Of a stretch of DNA of 64,000 bases, positions 59,305 through 64,000 are shown piece by piece; the stretch's first letter is position 1, and every line of letters starts with the position of its first letter. Origin of the DNA: Heliocidaris tuberculata (Eukaryota; Echinodermata; Echinoidea; Camarodonta; Echinometridae); the NCBI GenBank assembly GCA_025618425.1, contig CM046832.1, positions 24,443,059 through 24,507,058 of the forward strand, written 5' to 3'. Below the pieces are notes generated by a model, which worked only from the letters and a program-made list of their open reading frames with translations, was not told the origin of the DNA and ran no database searches. The position numbers and the translations under genes were made by a program.

Positions 59305-60344
59305 GGGCCCGTATTCAATTCCATACTCAAGTACGAAATATTATTAATTTACTTAGTTTTTTTCCGAGATAAAATACTTAAGTATCTTTGGGGCATTCAA
59401 CTAAATCTTGAAGTCACAATGGCTATCAGTAAGCATTTTACCTGAAAAGGACACATTCATGAGAAAAAAACTTGCTTTAAACAAAATCACAAAAATAAGA
59501 GAAATAGATCAGTGCAAGTTTGAGAAAAATCCGACAAAGAATAAGAGAGTTATGAATTTTTAAAATTCTATGGAAATCTCAAATTGGCAACTCCGGGTCA
59601 TTTGACTGTGATATCCTGTGATGTCATGGATTCACTGCTCTACATTTGTTTTTGTACACAAAAATTACCCCAAATATCTTTTTTTTTCTCGAAATAGTAA
59701 AGGAATAGAGTCAGTTTAAACAAGAGGACATGCCAAAACATTCCACCCTTAATAATGCCTCGAGCATAGGAATAAGGAAGATGTTATACACAAAAAATGA
59801 AAATTGATAACATTTAATACTTTTTTTAATATACAATTTTTTTAATTTTTTTTGGTGGGGGGGTCAATTAAATGAAAGAATATGCCTATTTTTTACAAGA
59901 TGATACACAAAAACATGTCACCCTCAATATACTTCGAGCACAGGAATAAAAATGATGCTTTTTGAAGAAAAATGTAAAATAATGACATTTCATGTACAAA
60001 AAAAATTGGCAAAAAACTAAGAAGTAGTGAATTTATGACTTCACAGGATATCACAGTCACATGACCCGGAGGTACCAATTTGAGATTTCCATGGAATTTA
60101 AAAAATGCATAACTCTCTCTTATTCTTTATCGGATTTTTCTCAAACATTCACTGATCTATTTCTCTAATTTTTGTGCTTTAATTAAAACAACTTTTTTTC
60201 TCATGAATGTGTCCCTTTAAAGTCGGCTTGCTAGAGTAAAGTACTTAGATCTGATCTGAATACGATTTCAACCATTTTACTTAGCCAAGCCAAATGCTAA
60301 GTAACCTCATTACTTAATGCGTGTTTTACATGGAATACCGGCCC
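59305..60344. mobile_element. MITE with GGGCCCGTATTC ends, carrying a nested element
   Basis: The left end GGGCCCGTATTCAATTCCAT and right end ATGGAATACCGGCCC are inverted, and TACTTAG/CTAAGTA motifs extend the stem. The body is split by the TTAA-type foldback element at 59447-60216. It begins exactly where the inverted repeat of 58868-59304 ends. Confidence 0.65.
59447..60216. mobile_element. foldback element of the TTAA type
   Basis: The left end AAGGACACATTCATGAG is inverted at the right as CTCATGAATGTGTCCC. TTAA follows on the right (60217-60220) and a mutated TGAA precedes on the left. The arms of roughly 190 bp share AGAGAGTTATGAATTTTT, ATTTGAGATTTCCAT and GACTGTGATATCCTGTGA in inverted form. 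Words such as GAGTTATGAA and the AATTTGAG.TTCCAT block recall the element at 1041-1606, suggesting distant kinship. Confidence 0.75.
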
Positions 60345-60369
60345 AGAAGTATATATCGACTGTCCGTCG

Positions 60370-60372
<3 letters not shown>

Positions 60373-60405
<33 letters not shown>
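60373..60405 (+). repeat. poly-A tract of 33
   Basis: Uninterrupted A-run 30 bp after the end of the 59305-60344 MITE. Confidence 0.95.
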
Positions 60406-60406
<1 letters not shown>

Positions 60407-61099
60407 CAGTATCACAATTAAATTCCATATTCAACTCTTAATTTCATAATCAAAACGATGCAAAGTCAAATGGTTATCATCAACAGCAATGCCCTGGATG
60501 TACTACCATCGGAAAGGTTCAGACAAATCAAGGCTGATATAAGATAATGAGTGACTTTGAACAATGGAAATGATATCTATCACAAACAACCTTCCTCTTC
60601 GTATTGCTTTCCATCACGTGGCCTTTACTGTGACAATGTGAAGGACCTAAGGGAAAATGACGACAAATGAAGGAAACCCCCAACCTTTCCTGATCACATT
60701 TTGTTTCGAAAGAAAAATTGTGTTTATGATTATGACGAATCTTCGGTTCCCATGAGAACAGAAGTCTTATCTTTACCTTCTGGCATTCAAATGATGGAAC
60801 ATGTCTTCACAATAGCAATCTATATCGAAATTAATCTTCTGATGCCAACAATTTCTTTTGTTATAGGATCTCTCCCTCGGTTTTCCCCAACTTAATCGTT
60901 CTTCTTTTTTTTCCTTTTTACCATCCCTCACTGTTCCTCTTCTGTTGTTGTTGTGTTGTTGCTTTTACTGCACCTTATTATTTTCCTCTTGTGAGTTCTC
61001 TTCCCTTTTCTTCTCCAACTTCTTCTTTGAAATCATCGGCTTGTTCCTGCTTTCTCCCTCTTCTTCTTTGCTTGTGAGTTTGTTTGTCTTTTTTCAATC

Positions 61100-61190
61100 G
61101 TCTGAGGACAGACTTTGAACGTCACCATCCAAAACTCTGGATCGAACCCAGAACATAAGACAAGAGAGTCAAACACACTACCAACTAACT
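61100..61190 (-). mobile_element. tRNA-derived SINE head
   Basis: On the minus strand TTAGTTGGTAGTGTGTTTGA (A-box region) is followed by TGGGTTCGATCCAGAG, an excellent B box with T-arm stem. The anticodon arm does not pair well and no acceptor stem is evident, so it is a SINE head and not a functional tRNA. Confidence 0.55.
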
Positions 61191-61750
61191 TCGTCTCATG
61201 TTCTTTGTTATATATTTTTTTTTTTTTGCTGTCTTCATTCGTTGTCTACAGTCGCATCTATTGGAGCCCATCTGTGAAAACCCTCAAAACGTTTCACTAT
61301 TGTTGGAAGATGTGCTCATTATGAGCTGCTGCATTCATTTTCTCCTAATGTGCATTAAGAGCTTTACTAATGGATGTGAAAAGTGAGATAATTACCTAAA
61401 TTCTGGACTGTTATTTGATTTTCAAAACAATGATTCGTTTTCCTTTCTTTTGTGAATACATTTACCACATTTCATAATATGAAAATATCTATATCCCAAA
61501 CACGAACACGGTCGCAGTGTATTTTCTTGTTAGTGTGAATGTACGGTATTTTGTATTTTTGGTATTTCATTAAGAATCTTCATTGACATTGACATCAATA
61601 TTTTTGTTTTACAATGTGACAATACAAAGCATTAGTATAAAGAAAATTTACAATCACATGAAAATGAAATGGAAAAAAGAGAAAAATATAGCAAATCATA
61701 ATCGGACTACTCATGTCCCAGATTCAACATGTATGAATAGCTTTAAACCA

Positions 61751-61786
61751 AGGAGTAACTAGGCAAGCTTTCCTAGTAACTCCTTG
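61751..61786. repeat. hairpin CAAGGAGTAACTAGG / CCTAGTAACTCCTTG
   Basis: 15-bp arms with one mismatch, loop CAAGCTTT-like. A shorter version of the same CCAAGGAGTT hairpin occurs near 33142-33168. Confidence 0.6.
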
Positions 61787-62147
61787 CTCTAACAATGTGA
61801 GGTTAAATGAAGGGAAAATCCCGAACCGACAAGTCATTCGTCATGGTCATGTCACGCGAACTGCATGCAATAGATCTTTTTCCTAATCACTTTTTTTTCT
61901 TTATTAGATATTAGAAATGCAGGGAATACAAATATGCTATATACATTATGACAAGTATGACCTTTAGATAAGATTTGGCATATATTTAAAATGTCAGTTA
62001 ACTCGTCGCTGAATCACTGCTTATTCTCATAATTGTTTTCAGAGCATACAAATGACGGCCTTATTTCCCAAATAAACAAAGTGCATGAAATTCAATCCCT
62101 TTGTCAAATTGGTAATTACTGTAATGTAGTATGCAGAGAAACACATT

Positions 62148-62435
62148 GGCCCGTATTTTCGAAAGTGGCCTAAATTAAGCCAGACTTAACTAAAGCTGCT
62201 GGTTAATGGAAGGCCATTTTTTACCCCCTAAGTCTTGTATATTTTACTATATTTATGTAAAAAATAAAGAAACAAAATTTCCTGCCATGAAAGTAGCATC
62301 AGAAATCAATTATATCGTGAGGTTTTTGTATTGGTATTTAGTTCCAGAACTAGAGGAGTCTATGATAATTTTGTAGGATTAAAATCTACACACTTAAGCG
62401 GGGGCTTAAAGTTAGGCACCTTTTGAGAATACGGC
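62148..62435. mobile_element. MITE with GGCCCGTATT ends
   Basis: The left end GGCCCGTATTTTCGAAAG, then GGCCTAAATTAAGCC, is inverted at the right end as GGCTTAAAGTTAGGCACC and TTTTGAGAATACGGC. About 288 bp, non-coding. The termini resemble those of the element at 59305. Confidence 0.7.
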
Positions 62436-62452
62436 AATTGTCGTTTCCTGGT

Positions 62453-62467
62453 CCCCCCCCCCCCCCC
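62453..62467 (+). repeat. poly-C tract
   Basis: About 15 C in a row shortly after the MITE. Confidence 0.9.
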
Positions 62468-62810
62468 TTAGCCTTTACAGGGAGAAGCATTAAATACACA
62501 GCTTATGGTCTTTGGATAAAAGCGTCCATAATTTTTGAATACCTTTGTGAGCTGGTTATTTGCGGAGCAGTAATTTAACATTAATGACAAAACTCTCCAA
62601 AACAATGACCTTGTTTAACCATGACCTTTTTCATTTGGAGTTTTGTAATATGTATCAGACCATAGCGTAATTGTTTTAAAAAGAAGAATTATATCAAAGT
62701 AATATCCTCTTTTTATTATCATGATTATGAGCAATCTTGTGTCGGTGAAAGCAGGTAAGACCATGTTTGGTTCATAAAGGTCAATGTAAACTTGAGGAAA
62801 AGCCATATAC

Positions 62811-62917
62811 CGGGAATTGGAGTGGATGGAAAGGTAGATTTCATAATTCCATCTTGGGACAGACGCAAAATGTTTACGAGGCCTCTTCCCAAGAAGTAGA
62901 TAATTGGGCGCTGCCAT
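62811..62917 (-). CDS. candidate first coding exon, unknown product
   Basis: The GC-richer minus-strand segment opens at ATGGCAGCGCC in a strong start context (GTCGCTATGG), reading MAAPNYLLLGKRPRKHF, then ASVPRWNYEIYLSIHSNS. A weak donor GTATATGG follows at 62810 (phase 2); other donors are possible, so the 3' edge is uncertain. CpG-rich sequence and ETS/E2F-like sites lie just upstream, as in TATA-less promoters. The frame stays open for 100 codons, but the later part is hydrophobic AT-rich sequence that looks intronic. No downstream exon located and no family recognised. Confidence 0.35.
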
Positions 62918-62940
62918 AGCGACGCGACTCTCAAACTAAC

Positions 62941-62963
62941 TTCGCGCGAACTCTTACTTCCTG
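62941..62963 (-). promoter_or_regulatory. candidate TATA-less promoter motifs (E2F-like and ETS-like)
   Basis: The palindrome TTCGCGCGAA (62941-62950) matches an E2F-type site. Minus-strand CAGGAAGT (62963-62956) matches an ETS site. They stand 24-46 nt upstream of the candidate ATG at 62917. Confidence 0.35.
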
Positions 62964-63035
62964 TGCGTTTTCGGACAATTTTAGCCTCCTACGCAGTCCC
63001 AAGCCTGCTCTTTAATACACTCTCTCTCGTCCTAT

Positions 63036-63129
63036 GTATATATATATATATATATATCTTTCTCACACACACACACAACCACACCCACGCACACCCACAC
63101 ACACGCACACACACACACACACACACACA

Positions 63130-63181
<52 letters not shown>

Positions 63182-63184
63182 TAT
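63036..63184 (+). repeat. (TA)n-(CA)n-(TA)n compound microsatellite
   Basis: TA run at about 63036-63058, CA-rich run 63066-63128, and a second TA run 63134-63184. Confidence 0.97.
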
Positions 63185-63242
63185 CGTCTCTCTCTGTATT
63201 ATTCGGAATCTTTCTCATTTACATTTGTATATCAACGTCTTC

Positions 63243-63263
63243 CCCCCCCCCCTCTCTCTCTCT
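63243..63263 (+). repeat. C11 followed by (CT)n
   Basis: Poly-C directly followed by CT repeats. Confidence 0.9.
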
Positions 63264-63647
63264 CACACACCATCTCTCACCCCATCAATATCTCTTCACT
63301 TACTTCTTTTATTTTTACCTTCACATACTTGAACCACTGTGGACAGGATTAGAAATAACTGATAAAGCTAAACACATACTGAGAAAATTGTTTTTCAGTA
63401 TCAAATAAACTTTTTAATAATTCTCGCCAAGCAATTTATTACAAAATAGGAATCAGTCTTAACATTATGCGCAGTTAAATTTTAAATATGTATAGCCAAT
63501 GGAAAATGTCTACATTCTTCTAACAATTCGATATCTGATACTATTTTTGAGAATATATCAAATCTATAGTTTTCAACATTTTTTTCAAACTTTTTCTAAA
63601 GCACAAAACATTCAAGCTCAGACATAGAAAGCAATGTTTTGATTTAC

Positions 63648-63771
63648 TATACTGATCTCCTCGGACATTGTGCAGCTGCGTTCCATATTTTGTTGTAAAC
63701 TTGAGGGCTTTCGGATATCTCTTCAGCTGTCGCTCGTCGTTTGCAGTTCTTTCGGTATCCTCTCTACTCAT
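63648..63771 (-). CDS. candidate first coding exon, unknown product
   Basis: The minus-strand frame starts MSREDTERTANDERQLKR, then YPKALKFTTKYGTQLHN and VRGDQYS. It is charged and protein-like, preceded by an in-frame TAA 9 nt before the ATG and with A at -3. Donor-like GTAAATC at 63647 (phase 1) or GTATAGT at 63652 (phase 2) could end the exon. An NRF1 palindrome stands 140 nt upstream. Downstream exons would lie at lower coordinates but were not identified. The 62917 exon on the same strand has its own promoter-like motifs, so the two are probably separate. Confidence 0.33.
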
Positions 63772-63909
63772 ACTAGATTACACAATCATTGAACATCTGG
63801 CAAGTACTGATAGAAGGATTATATGTTTTAGTGTAATGCCTGTTGCACACTTGGAGTCTTCTCGATTTCGTTATAATATCTACACTAATAAAACCTCTCA
63901 AAAAAATTA

Positions 63910-63919
63910 GCGCATGCGC
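63910..63919. promoter_or_regulatory. NRF1-like palindrome
   Basis: GCGCATGCGC matches the NRF1 core, which is typical of broad TATA-less promoters. It lies 140 nt upstream of the ATG at 63771. Confidence 0.35.
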
Positions 63920-64000
63920 CAGTAATTCAAAGCAATGTTTGACCTGATCATTTTGTATTTTTCATGTACTATATCACTCTCACATTAAGCGTCAAAGACT

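Noticed and set aside
61100..61190. A functional tRNA gene on the minus strand
   Set aside because: Good B box and T-arm but poor anticodon arm and no acceptor stem; better explained as a SINE head.

Overview
The window is metazoan nuclear DNA, AT-rich, intron-containing and full of repeats. The mix of CR1-type non-LTR retrotransposons, tRNA-headed SINEs, palindromic MITEs, long (GA)n/(CT)n and poly-G/C tracts suggests a marine invertebrate, most likely an echinoderm such as a sea urchin. That placement is inference from texture; no diagnostic gene settles it. There are no rRNA genes, no credible functional tRNA genes, no CRISPR arrays and no bacterial operon structure.

Genes are sparse. The best-supported one is a three-exon minus-strand gene (44305 down to 40646) whose splice sites and phases join into a 273-residue secreted or membrane protein: signal peptide, very acidic linker, Cys/Pro segment and C-terminal transmembrane helix. 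I do not recognise the family. Weaker gene edges were read from splice sites and promoter motifs: a minus-strand signal-peptide exon at 7011-7086 with a possible second exon, a plus-strand terminal exon at 54356-54561 ending in a hydrophobic tail, a small secreted-like reading frame at 44384-44590, and candidate minus-strand first exons at 51691-51840, 62811-62917 and 63648-63771. The last two lie below ETS/E2F-like and NRF1-like sites.

The clearest large object is a nested pair of CR1/Jockey-superfamily retrotransposons. A plus-strand element (about 28604-32086) carries a PHD finger, endonuclease and reverse transcriptase with a few frameshifts. It sits inside the reverse transcriptase gene of an older, minus-strand CR1-like element, whose pieces lie on both sides (27829-28603 and 32087 to about 32760).

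Elsewhere: two long foldback elements of a TTAA-type family (1041-1606 and 59447-60216, the second nested in another MITE); a TA-flanked palindromic MITE at 42764-42972; three GGGCC-ended MITEs; a tandemly duplicated foldback unit (24187-24578); a FSPGLKLTV-encoding 27-bp minisatellite (33886-34100); a recurring motif in both orientations (34536-35336); a cluster of at least 17 copies of the palindrome ATACGACGTAT in a TATA-bearing composite repeat (48942-51275), one copy of which is split by a SINE-like insert; several SINEs; and a roughly 330-bp (ATT)n array grown from a SINE tail. Long stretches between these (for example 9.6-16 kb and 34-40 kb) show AT-rich sequence with no gene I can support.
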